Counted from the stretch's first letter, positions 43,016-52,271 are shown. The stretch is DNA of 64,000 nucleotides from JAHEAO01 sp942492375 (GCA_942492375.1 CALOEL010000002.1:393131-457130); one strand, 5' to 3'. Notes: generated by a model not told the origin, from the letters alone. Made by a program: numbers and translations.

Positions 43016-43743
43016 GCCGAAGGCCGTTGCATCCCGTCAGGCCGGCGCTGGGCAAGAAACCAATTCGCAGCTGCGGTCCGGTTCTGCACTCCGATCTTGT
43101 TGATGATGTGATGGATGTGCAGCTTGATCGTGTGCTCCGACAGACCGAGATCGCAGGCAATCGCCTTGTTGCGATGACCCTGCGCCACGCGTTCGAGAAC
43201 CTCGCCTTCCCGTTCGGTCAGGATCGCCTCGGCTGCCGGTGGCGAGGCGGCGGGCTTCGAATTGGCCGGCGCCGTCGTCTTAATCTGCGGCGAGACAAGC
43301 TCGCCCGGCACAACAAAATCGCCCGACATCAGGATTCTCAGCATCGACACCCAGCCGGCAACGGGGGCATTGAGCGGAATGAACCGCAGACCACTCAGCT
43401 TGCCTTCCGATTGCTGAAGCGAAAGCAGATGACGCGCTACGGACTGGTCGCGATAGGCCAGAACCACCGCGGCACCTTTCGAGAAATTCTGTATCCGCTG
43501 CAGATCCTTTTCGATCTCCGCAGCGAAGCGATCCTCGACAATTACCAGCAGAGGTACGTAATCCGCAGCAAAACTGGCCACTGTTTCCAGATTGTCCAGG
43601 CGCTGCACGCCTATTCCGGCAAACTCGGTCTGTACAAGCCGCAGAAGCACGTTTGGAAAGGTGAATGCGCTTCCCACGAAAACGACGTGCTCCAGCGCGG
43701 GCTGGTCCTTGCTGACGAACAAAGATTCCTTGTTTTCAAACAT
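43012..43743 (-). CDS. LuxR/CsgD-like transcriptional regulator
   Basis: From ATG 43743, with AAGGGACAGG upstream, the protein has 243 residues. The last 60 form a LuxR helix-turn-helix (LTEREGEVLERVAQGHRNKAIA, then LGLSEHTIKLHIHHII). The N-terminal part looks like a receiver domain (HVVFVGSAF, PLLVIVEDRF) but lacks a clear acidic pocket and phospho-acceptor, as in CsgD/VpsT-type regulators of matrix and biofilm genes. The open frame extends 13 codons upstream, without a site. It faces the Gly-rich protein/type I secretion operon across a long regulatory region, so it is the obvious candidate to control it. Confidence 0.82.
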   Translation of the reverse strand: MFENKESLFVSKDQPALEHVVFVGSAFTFPNVLLRLVQTEFAGIGVQRLDNLETVASFAADYVPLLVIVEDRFAAEIEKDLQRIQNFSKGAAVVLAYRDQSVARHLLSLQQSEGKLSGLRFIPLNAPVAGWVSMLRILMSGDFVVPGELVSPQIKTTAPANSKPAASPPAAEAILTEREGEVLERVAQGHRNKAIACDLGLSEHTIKLHIHHIINKIGVQNRTAAANWFLAQRRPDGMQRPSA

Positions 43744-44467
43744 TAACCTGTCCCTTCGAAAAAAGGCGACCCTGATAATCAAATTGGCTCAATTCGCTCT
43801 GCCTGGACACAAATGTACCCCGATTCGGCTAGATTCGGAATAATATTTCCTGACCAAATGAACTGTATCACGCCAGCCAGTGACTTCTTTCAATGAGCGG
43901 CGCAAGATATTTTTCTTTTAGAGACATATAGTTATAGAAAAATTTTTCATCGTCCCGCAGTCAGAGTGGCTACTCGCCAAGCGAACTAAACCTTTTGTCT
44001 AGTTTCGGGCCAAGACAGTTCGCGTGACCTTGAACTGGAATTCACGACTTCGCGAAAAAGACCATTTTATGTCAGCAAGTTGACGGTTTCCGGCGCCCGT
44101 CCGTTCAGGCTTACTCGGCAGCGTTAACACTTTGACCAGCTTTCCGCAGGGGCACCCTGATGCGATTATTGGAGTCCGACCCCGCAAAGGTCGGATGATT
44201 TGAAGCAGTGATTTTGCCGGAACCTCGTCGCCAGCTTTTTCTTGGCCAATCTTCAAGGACGAGTGGCGACGACCGGCGCCAGCCGCGGTTCAAGACAAGC
44301 CGCGGCGTATTGGAAAGGGGGGAAGCAGCGAACCAGACCGCTTGGCCGGCGGTAAGAGACTGCATCTTGCAGTTCACGGCCTAATCCATCGAAACAGCAC
44401 CGAATACCGAGTGTCACCTTTTAGATGAGTGGTGGCGAGGTCCGGTGCCACTACAAGGATCAATTCA
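43744..44467. other. Long AT-rich intergenic region upstream of the type I secretion locus
   Basis: About 720 bases with no credible gene. The stretch 43783-44040 is strikingly AT-rich for this genome (runs such as ATATTTTTCTTTT and GAAAAATTTTTC). Further on is a perfect hairpin (see 44175-44195), a direct repeat of AGCCGCGG (near 44281 and 44299) and, just before the gene, a possible stem AGTGG...CCACT. A region of this length with such features suggests complex regulation or an unrecognised small RNA. Confidence 0.5.
44175..44195. other. Perfect hairpin TCCGACC-N7-GGTCGGA
   Basis: A 7-bp stem with a 7-base loop (CCGCAAA) in the middle of the long intergenic region. It has no U-tract after it on either strand. 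It could be part of an untranslated leader, a small RNA or an operator. Confidence 0.35.
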
Positions 44468-46720
44468 ATGGTTGCGAATCGCAATAACATTCTCAACGCG
44501 GTGTTCGACGATCTACAGATCGACAACGTGGATGCCGACTTCGACACGGATATCAATGTCGAAGAGGCCGAGGTCGAAATCGACGCCCAGCAGCAGCAGC
44601 AACAACAGGACCAGACGGCTGATGCTGACGCCGGCGCCATCGCTGCGGCGCTGGCGGCAGCCGAGAACAACAATACGTCCTCGACCTCTACGGAAACTGA
44701 TCAGGGCCAACTACAAGGCCAGCTACAGGGTCAGCAACAGGGCCAGGATCAGGCTGTCGACAACTCGAACACCAATGGTGGTGACGACAGCAACACCAAC
44801 AACATCAACATCGACTTCGGTGGTGGTGAGTGGATCCCGCGTGACGACGACATCAACGATATCGATGTCGCCGATGGTGGTTCCGTTGGTGACGTGTTCG
44901 GCGCCGGCAACGACCTGAACTACAATTACGACCCCGGTGACGACACCCATTTCGGCGACATGCTGAACAACCTCAGCACCAGTGGCTCGCTGACCGGCAC
45001 GGTCAATATCCAGTCAGGTGTCATGAACGACAATGACTCCCTGTCCGGTGCCTCGGTGTCAAACGGCGGCACCTTCGACTTCTCGGGCAATGCCACGGGC
45101 GGCAACGCCCATTCCGAAGAGGGCATCGACACCAATGCCGATGGTGCGGCAGGCGGCAGCCACGCCTATGCCGACGGCGGCGCCGCCTGGGGCGGAACCG
45201 CGATCGGCGGATATGCCGGCGGCGGAGATGCTGACTCTGGCGACGGCGGCTATGCTGATGGTTCCGGCGGTGACGGCGGCGATGCCGATTCCGACTCGAC
45301 CGGCGTTGGCCTGGGCTTCAGCGCGGCCGGAACCGACAGCGACAGCGCCGGCGGTGACGGCGGCGATGCCGGCGCGGTGCAGGTCTCTGCCAACAATGGC
45401 GAGGACAACAGCTCCAACGAGAGCGCCGGTGGTGCTGGCGGGGATGCGACGTCGCTTGGCCTCGGCCTTGGACTGGCCGGTTCTGAATCGGCGGCTACAA
45501 CGGGTGACGCTTCTGGCGGCACCGGGGCCGGCATCGGCGTCGGCGTTGGCACGGGCCCGCAGGGCGCATCGAATGCGGCATCCGATGCCGATGGTGGCGA
45601 TTCCGCCGGTATTGGCGCTGGTCTCGGCGGTGGTCTCGGCGCAAGCGGTGACGCTACCGGTACTGGCGGTGACGGAGGTGACGGCGGTGACGGCGGCGAC
45701 GGCGGTGACGGTGGCGACGCCGGAGCGGCCGGTCTTGGCGGCGGTCTTGGTGCCGCGGGCAGCCAGGCCAATGATGGCAATAACACCGGCGGTCCGGCCG
45801 GTGCCATCGCGGGGTCTGGACTTGGGCTGCTGAATGCCGGCCTGGCCGGTGCGGCTGGCGGCGATGTCGCGACCGACACCGACTCTGGTAATGCCGATGG
45901 CACTGGCATTGGTGTCGGGATCGGTGCTGCAGGCGCTGGTGACGGCGGTGAAGGCGGCGAAGGCGGCGAAGGCGGGGCAGGCGGCGACGGCACCGGAACT
46001 TCGGGTGACGCAGCTGGTCTTGGCCTCGGCCTCGGCGCCGGATTGTCCGAAGGTGGTGCCGGCGGCGACAACGCGTCGACCAACACCACGACCGGCAACG
46101 GCACCGGCGCGGGTACCGGTGACGGCACCGGCGGCCAAGGCCTGAACGCGGCGCTTTCGGGTTCGTCGGCTGATGCCTCTGGCACCGGCGACTCGGCTGC
46201 AACCGGCGGCGCGGGCGGCTATTCCGACCTCTGGGCCGATCACGATGTCAACGGATCCGCCGATGGCATGGCCGAAGCGATCGCCGGTTACGGCGGTGCG
46301 GCCAGTTCGGACGATGACGCCACCTCTGCGGGTACCGGTACGGGCAGTTCCAGCTCGAGCATCGCCGGCACTGGCGATGGCGGTGCGCAGTCGTCCTTCG
46401 GCGGCGCAAGCGGCACAGCCCTGGGCGGCGCTGGCACCATCGGCGACACGTATGTCGGTGATGCACTCGGCGGCGCGGGCGGCACGGCAACCAACGGCGC
46501 CGGTGGCGCAGGCGGCAATGCCGGCAGCTGGGGCTCGGGCAATGGCGACGACGGCTATGTGAGTGGCCAGTCCTTTGCCGACGCATCGGCCGCGATCGAC
46601 CTCACGGCGTTCAACCAGAACATCGTGATGGGCGCCAACGTCCTCGGCAACACGGTCGACATGACCGTTGTCGGTGGCAACCTCAGCTCGACCTCGGTCG
46701 GCGACGACGATCTCAGCTGA
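44468..46720 (+). CDS. Gly/Ala/Asp-rich repetitive protein, candidate type I secretion substrate
   Basis: This 750-residue protein starts at ATG with AAGGA upstream. Residues 1-60 are acidic (NVDADFDTDINVEEAEVEID) and are followed by a Gln run and QGQLQGQLQGQQQGQ. From about residue 190 it is almost entirely Gly, Ala, Asp, Ser and Thr in irregular GG-x repeats, including six tandem GGD units. The last 40 residues change to a hydrophobic/Asn pattern (NQNIVMGANVLGNTVDMTVV) and end GDDDLS, suitable as an uncleaved C-terminal secretion signal. There is no Sec signal and almost no Lys, Arg or Cys. Secretion by the type I transporter encoded 2 kb downstream is inferred. It may form an extracellular matrix or fibre. 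Canonical RTX nonapeptides are not seen. Confidence 0.75.
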   Translation: MVANRNNILNAVFDDLQIDNVDADFDTDINVEEAEVEIDAQQQQQQQDQTADADAGAIAAALAAAENNNTSSTSTETDQGQLQGQLQGQQQGQDQAVDNSNTNGGDDSNTNNINIDFGGGEWIPRDDDINDIDVADGGSVGDVFGAGNDLNYNYDPGDDTHFGDMLNNLSTSGSLTGTVNIQSGVMNDNDSLSGASVSNGGTFDFSGNATGGNAHSEEGIDTNADGAAGGSHAYADGGAAWGGTAIGGYAGGGDADSGDGGYADGSGGDGGDADSDSTGVGLGFSAAGTDSDSAGGDGGDAGAVQVSANNGEDNSSNESAGGAGGDATSLGLGLGLAGSESAATTGDASGGTGAGIGVGVGTGPQGASNAASDADGGDSAGIGAGLGGGLGASGDATGTGGDGGDGGDGGDGGDGGDAGAAGLGGGLGAAGSQANDGNNTGGPAGAIAGSGLGLLNAGLAGAAGGDVATDTDSGNADGTGIGVGIGAAGAGDGGEGGEGGEGGAGGDGTGTSGDAAGLGLGLGAGLSEGGAGGDNASTNTTTGNGTGAGTGDGTGGQGLNAALSGSSADASGTGDSAATGGAGGYSDLWADHDVNGSADGMAEAIAGYGGAASSDDDATSAGTGTGSSSSSIAGTGDGGAQSSFGGASGTALGGAGTIGDTYVGDALGGAGGTATNGAGGAGGNAGSWGSGNGDDGYVSGQSFADASAAIDLTAFNQNIVMGANVLGNTVDMTVVGGNLSSTSVGDDDLS
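45665..45718 (+). repeat. Six tandem 9-bp units (GGN GGY GAY) coding Gly-Gly-Asp
   Basis: Six consecutive 9-bp copies such as GGCGGTGAC encode (GGD)6 inside the Gly-rich protein. Third-base differences show they are not freshly copied but still prone to slippage. A second short array of GGCGGCGAA-type units follows near 45944-45975. Confidence 0.85.
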
Positions 46721-46734
46721 GGAACGAAACAATC

Positions 46735-46760
46735 GAAGGGGCCGGATTACCGGCCCCTTC
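46735..46760. terminator. Strong hairpin GAAGGGGCCGG-ATTA-CCGGCCCCTTC between the two surface-protein genes
   Basis: An 11-bp perfect stem with a tetraloop, 15 bases after the stop of the Gly-rich gene. No U-tract follows. It may cause partial termination or protect the 3' end of the upstream message, allowing different levels of the two proteins. Confidence 0.6.
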
Positions 46761-46820
46761 TGAACCTGGATTTCAGGCCCCATGGGGTGAGGGGAGTAAG
46801 GCTACAGAAGGTGATCTGAT

Positions 46821-48809
46821 ATGCCGTTCGACCGAACCACAGAAGCTATCGCCCACTTCATTGGTGTATTTCATCTGGATGTCGAGGCCGCGAGGATGCG
46901 CGATGGCTACGACGCCTTTCGTGCAACGCAAGACGATCTTCCCGACCCCGGCGAGCTTCTCAACGTCAAGATTACGCTCAACGCGCCTTACGAGTTGCAG
47001 GGCTATGACCCGGACCTGAACTACAAGGCAAAGCACTTCTTCAAGGCCGACTGGCAGGCACAGGAACTTCCGATGCCTGTTCTCGAGAAGGCATCGGTCA
47101 GCCTGGAAACGTTCGTTGAACTCGAGGGCGATGCGCCATTGGTGATACGAAGCCAGCCGACGGCGGTCGTCCCGCAATGGGACATTCCGCTGCCGAATTC
47201 AATCATGACTGTCACGATCCAGCATCTGACGCTTTCGGATAACGATGTGATCTTGAACGGCTATGACTACGAGTTCGTTGACCCTTGGGTCTATACGACG
47301 GTTCTGGAAGATCTGGTGGAGATCGCAGAGCAGCTCTCACTCGGCCTTTCGGCGATCATCGAGCCGGGCCACATGCCAACTGTCGAGGAGGTCAAGCAGT
47401 TCTTCGAGAAGGCGTTGACAGCCGAAGCATCGGCACCGGCGGGCGCCAGTGTTTCGGTTAAGGTCGGCGGCGAAGCTTCCGGCATCGTGATCAACGGCGT
47501 CTACAGCGAGGAAATGCCCGATTTCATGGAGAATCTTCCGGCAGCCTTGCAGGAAGATGAAGACGAAGAAGACGCCGAGGCCGACCCCGAGGGACCCGAC
47601 AACGAAAGCAATCCGTTTGCCGAGGAAGAGGAGGCCAACCCCTACGAATTAGATCCCGGGCACCATGTCATGGCTGGCGGCAATATTTCGGCCAACGAAG
47701 CTTTCATCGGTATGAGCTGGGTCGACGCGGGCGTGATTGCGGTGATGGGCGATGTGGTTCGCCTTGACCTCATCAGTCAGACTAACGTGCTGTCCGATGT
47801 CGATGGCGGTTCAGCTGGCGCGGCTTCGCGTGCTGTAAACGCGGCGCGGATTGAACAGGTCTCGTCGAACCCCGGCGGGGCGAAAGCGGATCCTGTCGAC
47901 GATCCGGTCTTCCCTAGTTTCTGGCAGGTGCAGACCGTCGAAGGCGATGTCATATCGCTGAACTGGACCCAGCAGCATATCTTCGCAACGGATAACGACC
48001 GTGCCGAGATCGAGTTCACCGGTGACAATACGTTCATTGGACTGGGCGAGAACTTCTTGGGCAACCTCACGTCGATCGTCGAATTGGGGTTCCAATACGA
48101 CCTGATAATTGTCGGCGGCCAAATGATCACGATGAACATCATCGAACAGATCAATGTCCTGCTCGACAGCGATATGATCTCGGGCACGATCGAGGGAGTA
48201 GACTCGCTTGTCACGGGCGAGAACTATCTTCAGAACAGCGCCTCGATCTCGACGACCGGGATCGACACGATGATGGGGATCACCGAAGCTTTCGCCGCCG
48301 CCGGAGAGGCGTTGGCAAATGGTGCAAAGTCGATCTCCGAAGCGGTTGCCGCGGATCCTCTGTTTGCCGGGTACGAAGCGCTTTCGGTTCTCTACATCAC
48401 CGGCGACCTGATCCAACTCAACGCAATCGAACAGCTGAATTACCTTGGTGACGCAGACCAGGTTCACCTGGCGCTGGACGAGTTCCTTGCCGAAGTCGGC
48501 GAGGAAGTGACCGTCAATACCGGCTCGAATGCCCTTCTGAACGATGCGCGTATCGACGACTACGGCATTGACTCGGTCGTGATGGCGGGCGGAGAGATAT
48601 ATAGCGATGCGCTTATCCATCAGGCCGAGTTGATCGATACCGACGCATTGCCCAATGGCGTGACCACCGCGCTGACGAACGAGGCGATTGCGGCGTTCCT
48701 GTCGGGCGACATGATCGACCCTGCACCGTCGTCCGACGATGTCGGCGACGCCGCGCCGATGCCCACGGATTCGGGAAGCCTTGATGTCATGCAGACGATT
48801 CTGGCCTGA
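46821..48809 (+). CDS. Large acidic protein with five GD-x-I-x-L-N-x-I-E-Q repeats, T1SS-associated
   Basis: This 662-residue acidic protein lacks Lys/Arg-rich stretches and has no Sec signal; AAGGTG lies upstream of the ATG. Residues 1-190 form a distinct N-terminal domain; 230-285 is a very acidic linker (EDEDEEDAEADPEG). Then a repeat appears at about 306, 371, 427, 524 and 591: VMGDVVRLDLISQTNVLSD, VEGDVISLNWTQQHIFATD, VGGQMITMNIIEQINVLLD, ITGDLIQLNAIEQLNYLGD, MAGGEIYSDALIHQAELID. The pattern suggests a beta-helix or stacked beta units. I do not recognise a named family. It sits directly between the Gly-rich gene and the type I ABC transporter gene, so it is probably a secreted partner or second substrate. 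Confidence 0.75.
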   Translation: MPFDRTTEAIAHFIGVFHLDVEAARMRDGYDAFRATQDDLPDPGELLNVKITLNAPYELQGYDPDLNYKAKHFFKADWQAQELPMPVLEKASVSLETFVELEGDAPLVIRSQPTAVVPQWDIPLPNSIMTVTIQHLTLSDNDVILNGYDYEFVDPWVYTTVLEDLVEIAEQLSLGLSAIIEPGHMPTVEEVKQFFEKALTAEASAPAGASVSVKVGGEASGIVINGVYSEEMPDFMENLPAALQEDEDEEDAEADPEGPDNESNPFAEEEEANPYELDPGHHVMAGGNISANEAFIGMSWVDAGVIAVMGDVVRLDLISQTNVLSDVDGGSAGAASRAVNAARIEQVSSNPGGAKADPVDDPVFPSFWQVQTVEGDVISLNWTQQHIFATDNDRAEIEFTGDNTFIGLGENFLGNLTSIVELGFQYDLIIVGGQMITMNIIEQINVLLDSDMISGTIEGVDSLVTGENYLQNSASISTTGIDTMMGITEAFAAAGEALANGAKSISEAVAADPLFAGYEALSVLYITGDLIQLNAIEQLNYLGDADQVHLALDEFLAEVGEEVTVNTGSNALLNDARIDDYGIDSVVMAGGEIYSDALIHQAELIDTDALPNGVTTALTNEAIAAFLSGDMIDPAPSSDDVGDAAPMPTDSGSLDVMQTILA

Positions 48810-48839
48810 TTTGGCCAATAGTTCATTAGGAGCAATTTA

Positions 48840-50897
48840 TTGAAAGATAACAATGATTCCTGGGATTCTCCAGAAGAGCCGGGGCTTGTATTTTCGACAA
48901 GACGCAGGGCACGAACCAAGATGAAAGATGGTCACTTCACGTTAGAACCAGAGATGCGGATCGACGCAGCCCCTGCGCCGGTACGCGGTCGCGCGCGGAC
49001 TTCTTCGGGTGCGTCCGGCGCGATCGGCACCACGATCGAAGGGACGACCGGACCGGTGCCGCGTCGCGAGCCGCTGACACCGGGCAATTCCGGCGGCGGC
49101 AAGGGTGGCGGCGCGTCCTTTCACAAGCGGGTAGGCCCCGAGGATTTCGGTGCAAGCATGAAGAAGGGCATTGCGGCCGTACGCCGTAATCTCGGCTTTG
49201 TCTTCGTACTGACCTGCGCAACAAATTTGCTGATCCTTGCGATCCCGATCTACCTGTTCCAGATTTCCGATCGGGTTCTCACAAGCCGGTCCACCGACAC
49301 TCTGATCATGCTGACCATCGTGATCGTCGGCGCGGTTGTGCTGCAGGCGATACTCGATGCGGTACGGCGCTTCATGCTGATGCGGACCGCAGTCGAGGTC
49401 GCGGCCAGGCTCGGCGCGCCGATCCTGAGCGCAGCCGCCCACACATCGCTCAACGGCTCGGGGCGCGAATACCAGACCCTGGGAGACCTGCAGCAACTGC
49501 GTGGCTTCCTCGTCTCGGGTACGCTGATCTCGTTTCTCGATGTTCCCTTCGCGCCGTTGTTCATGCTGGCGATCTACCTGGTTCATCCGAACCTCGGCAT
49601 GATCGTGATGGGAACCGCAGTGGTTCTTTTCGTCATCGCGATGATCAACCAGCGAATGACATCGGGGCCGTTCGCGGCGGCGACCGCGGCGCAGTCACGC
49701 GCGAATCTTCATCTCGACTCCATGTCGCGCAACAGTCAGGTCATCAATGCGATGGCGATGATCCCCGAGGCGGTCTCGATCTGGGGCCGCGACACCGCTG
49801 CCTCACTCACGGCACAGGTCCGCGCCCAGGACCGCAATATCATGTCCGCCGCGGTGTCGCGGGCGATCCGGCTGCTGACACAAGTGGGCATGTTGGGCTG
49901 GGGCGCCTATCTGGCGTTGCAGGGCGAGATCACGGGCGGCATGGTTATCGCCGCGTCTATTATCGCCGGCCGGGCGCTCGCGCCTGTCGAAGGAGCGATC
50001 GAAGGCTGGCACGCGTTCCTGCTGACGCGCGCGGCCTACGACCGAATTCACCGCCTGCTCACTGGCTCCCGGCTGCAGTTCGAGCGGCTGCGGCTGCCGC
50101 GCCCCGAGGGCCGGCTGGACGTCGAACGATTGCTTTACGTACCGGGTGGCACCAAGCAGGTGATCCTGAACGGACTCAGCTTTTCGCTCAATCCCGGCGA
50201 GGCGCTTGCAGTGATCGGCAATTCCGGCGCGGGCAAGACGACGCTTGGCAAGATGCTGGTTGGGTCGATCTTGCCGACTTCGGGCAATGTCCGTCTGGAC
50301 CTCATGGATCTGCGCAACTGGGACCCGCGGCAGATGGGCGAGAATATCGGCTACCTGCCGCAGGATGTGCAGCTGTTCCCTGGCACGATCAAGCAGAATA
50401 TCGCGCGGATGCGCGAGGATGCGACGGACGAGCAGATCCACCGCGCTGCGGTGCTGGCCGACGTGCATGACATGATCGCCCAGCTGCCACAGGGCTACGA
50501 AACAATGGTCGCCGCCGATGGTTCGCCGCTGTCGGGCGGGCAAAAGCAACGCATCGCCCTGGCCCGAGCATTCTTCGGCAACCCGCGTTTCCTGGTTTTG
50601 GACGAGCCGAATTCGAACCTTGATGTGGCGGGCGACAAGGCTTTGGCCAAGGCAGTTGAACATGCAAGGGCGAATGGCATCACTTCGGTCATCATCACCC
50701 AAAAACCCGCACTTCTGAACGTTGTGGACAAGATCATGCTGCTGGCGAACGGTAACATTGCGCTCTTCGGTAAGCGCGACGCGGTGATGGAGAAACTCAA
50801 TGGGGAGCGTCAGCCAAAGGATCGAAGGTTCTCCCCCGGCGAGGCGGGTCCCGGACAGAGGATGCCCTCACCTGATGCCGGAGGAGCTGCATCATGA
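48840..50897 (+). CDS. Type I secretion system permease/ATPase (PrtD/HlyB-like)
   Basis: The start is TTG with AGGAG about nine bases upstream, giving 685 residues. Residues 1-115 are a basic, Gly/Pro-rich, probably disordered N-terminal extension. Next come the six-helix ABC exporter membrane domain (FVLTCATNLLILAIPIYLFQ is the first segment) and a C-terminal ATPase with Walker A GNSGAGKTT (about 460), signature LSGGQKQR (about 563) and Walker B FLVLDEPNSNLD. It has no C39 peptidase domain, so it belongs to the type that exports uncleaved C-terminal signal proteins. It overlaps the adaptor gene by ATGA. Confidence 0.92.
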   Translation: MKDNNDSWDSPEEPGLVFSTRRRARTKMKDGHFTLEPEMRIDAAPAPVRGRARTSSGASGAIGTTIEGTTGPVPRREPLTPGNSGGGKGGGASFHKRVGPEDFGASMKKGIAAVRRNLGFVFVLTCATNLLILAIPIYLFQISDRVLTSRSTDTLIMLTIVIVGAVVLQAILDAVRRFMLMRTAVEVAARLGAPILSAAAHTSLNGSGREYQTLGDLQQLRGFLVSGTLISFLDVPFAPLFMLAIYLVHPNLGMIVMGTAVVLFVIAMINQRMTSGPFAAATAAQSRANLHLDSMSRNSQVINAMAMIPEAVSIWGRDTAASLTAQVRAQDRNIMSAAVSRAIRLLTQVGMLGWGAYLALQGEITGGMVIAASIIAGRALAPVEGAIEGWHAFLLTRAAYDRIHRLLTGSRLQFERLRLPRPEGRLDVERLLYVPGGTKQVILNGLSFSLNPGEALAVIGNSGAGKTTLGKMLVGSILPTSGNVRLDLMDLRNWDPRQMGENIGYLPQDVQLFPGTIKQNIARMREDATDEQIHRAAVLADVHDMIAQLPQGYETMVAADGSPLSGGQKQRIALARAFFGNPRFLVLDEPNSNLDVAGDKALAKAVEHARANGITSVIITQKPALLNVVDKIMLLANGNIALFGKRDAVMEKLNGERQPKDRRFSPGEAGPGQRMPSPDAGGAAS

Positions 50898-52261
50898 ATG
50901 ATATTGTCCCCGCTTCCGACGCGCCGACGCCGACGCCGGCACCGGACTCGCAAGAGTGGTATTCGGAAGTCCCTCGCTCGATCACCCGCCACGCCATTTT
51001 CGGTTTGGGTTTGATGTTCGCCGCTTTTGCAGGATTCGGAGTGTGGGCTTTCCGCGCACCTCTGGCCGCAGCGGTCATCTCTCAGGGCAGCTTCGTCGCG
51101 ACCGGCCAGAACAAGATCGTGCAGCATCTCGAAGGCGGCATTATCGAACAGATCCTTGTCAAGGAAGGCGATACGGTTACCCTCGGAGAACCGATCGTGC
51201 GGCTGGACGAGACCCTAGCAAGGGCCAACCGACGCGAGCTTTTCCTGCGACAGATGCGGCTCGTGGTGACCGAGCAACGGCTTCTGACGCAACACCAGGA
51301 TCAGGACAGCATGATCTTTCCGGACGAGATTCTGGAAGTGGCTGGCGACCCCGAAGTAGCCAGCATCCTGGACAGCCAGCGCCAAGCATTCTCGGTCGCG
51401 CGATCCGGTTTGTCCAATGATCTGGCGCTGATAGAACGCAATTCCGATGCGCTGAACGCGCGCGAGCGTGGCTACCGGCAACAGTTGGCGGCCTTTTCAA
51501 GTCAGCTCGAAATTCTGGAGGACGAGCTAGACGCAAAGGACAGCCTGCTTCAAGCCGGTCTGGCCCGCCGCACAGAGGTTATGGCGCTCAAGCGCGCTCG
51601 CTTCGAGGCCATCGGTGAGATTGCAAGGCTTGAAGCCGAGATCGCCGAGATCGCCGAGATGCGAGAGAAATTCCTGACGCAGATGGAAAAGACCCGTGAC
51701 GAATACAGCCGCGCGGCGCTGAACGAGTTGCAATCGGTTCAGTCGGAGCTGGAGAGCGTTCGTGAACAAATGCGCAAGGCTGAAAACGTTCTGCTTCGCA
51801 CTGCTGTGCTTGCCCCGGTCTCTGGCACTGTCGTCCGCCTTTACTATCACACGTCCGGCGGGGTCATCGAGACCGGTCGCGCCATAGCCGAGATCTTGCC
51901 TGACGATGCGCCGCTGATCATCGAGACTCTTGTACCGCGTAGCGACATCGACACCGTGAAACTGGGGCAAATCGCGACCGTGCGGCTGATCGGCCTGAAC
52001 CAGCGCACGACCCCGATCCTGAACGGCACGGTAGAGTATGTATCTGCCGATGCGGTGGCACAGACCGGCGAACAGGTGGCTCGAGAGGTCTATGTTGTCC
52101 GTGTGTCTCTGACAGCCGACGAACTGGGCCGCGTTGCACTGTTCATCCCGAAGCCGGGTATGCCGGTGGAGATCATGATCAAGACCGAGGAACGGACCTT
52201 CGCGCAGTACATCGCGAAGCCGATCGTGGACAGCATGTCACGGGCATTCCGGGAACAGTAG
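50894..52261 (+). CDS. HlyD-family type I secretion periplasmic adaptor
   Basis: The 455-residue membrane-fusion protein has a short cytoplasmic N terminus, one membrane segment (AIFGLGLMFAAFAGFGVWAF, about 36-55), a lipoyl-like half (VQHLEGGIIEQILVKEGDTV), a long coiled-coil hairpin (about 110-300, with EIAEIAEMREKFLTQME) and the second lipoyl/beta-barrel part (LAPVSGTVVRLYYHTSGGVI, ending in IEIMIKTEERTF-like sequence). It bridges the ABC exporter and an outer-membrane channel. The likely channel gene is convergent, only 10 bases away. Confidence 0.92.
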   Translation: MNDIVPASDAPTPTPAPDSQEWYSEVPRSITRHAIFGLGLMFAAFAGFGVWAFRAPLAAAVISQGSFVATGQNKIVQHLEGGIIEQILVKEGDTVTLGEPIVRLDETLARANRRELFLRQMRLVVTEQRLLTQHQDQDSMIFPDEILEVAGDPEVASILDSQRQAFSVARSGLSNDLALIERNSDALNARERGYRQQLAAFSSQLEILEDELDAKDSLLQAGLARRTEVMALKRARFEAIGEIARLEAEIAEIAEMREKFLTQMEKTRDEYSRAALNELQSVQSELESVREQMRKAENVLLRTAVLAPVSGTVVRLYYHTSGGVIETGRAIAEILPDDAPLIIETLVPRSDIDTVKLGQIATVRLIGLNQRTTPILNGTVEYVSADAVAQTGEQVAREVYVVRVSLTADELGRVALFIPKPGMPVEIMIKTEERTFAQYIAKPIVDSMSRAFREQ

Positions 52262-52271
52262 AGGTTTGGGA

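Noticed and set aside
45665..45975. CRISPR-like periodic repeats
   Set aside because: The 9-bp units are contiguous codon repeats inside a coding frame, with no spacers.
44468..46720. RTX calcium-binding nonapeptide repeats
   Set aside because: The GGD runs lack the GGxGxDxUx spacing with a large hydrophobic residue; called a Gly/Asp-rich repeat protein only.
45059..46783. 574-codon open frame opposite the Gly-rich protein
   Set aside because: A mirror of GGC/GCC-rich repeats giving an Ala/Arg/Thr/Val low-complexity product; no ribosome binding site or family.
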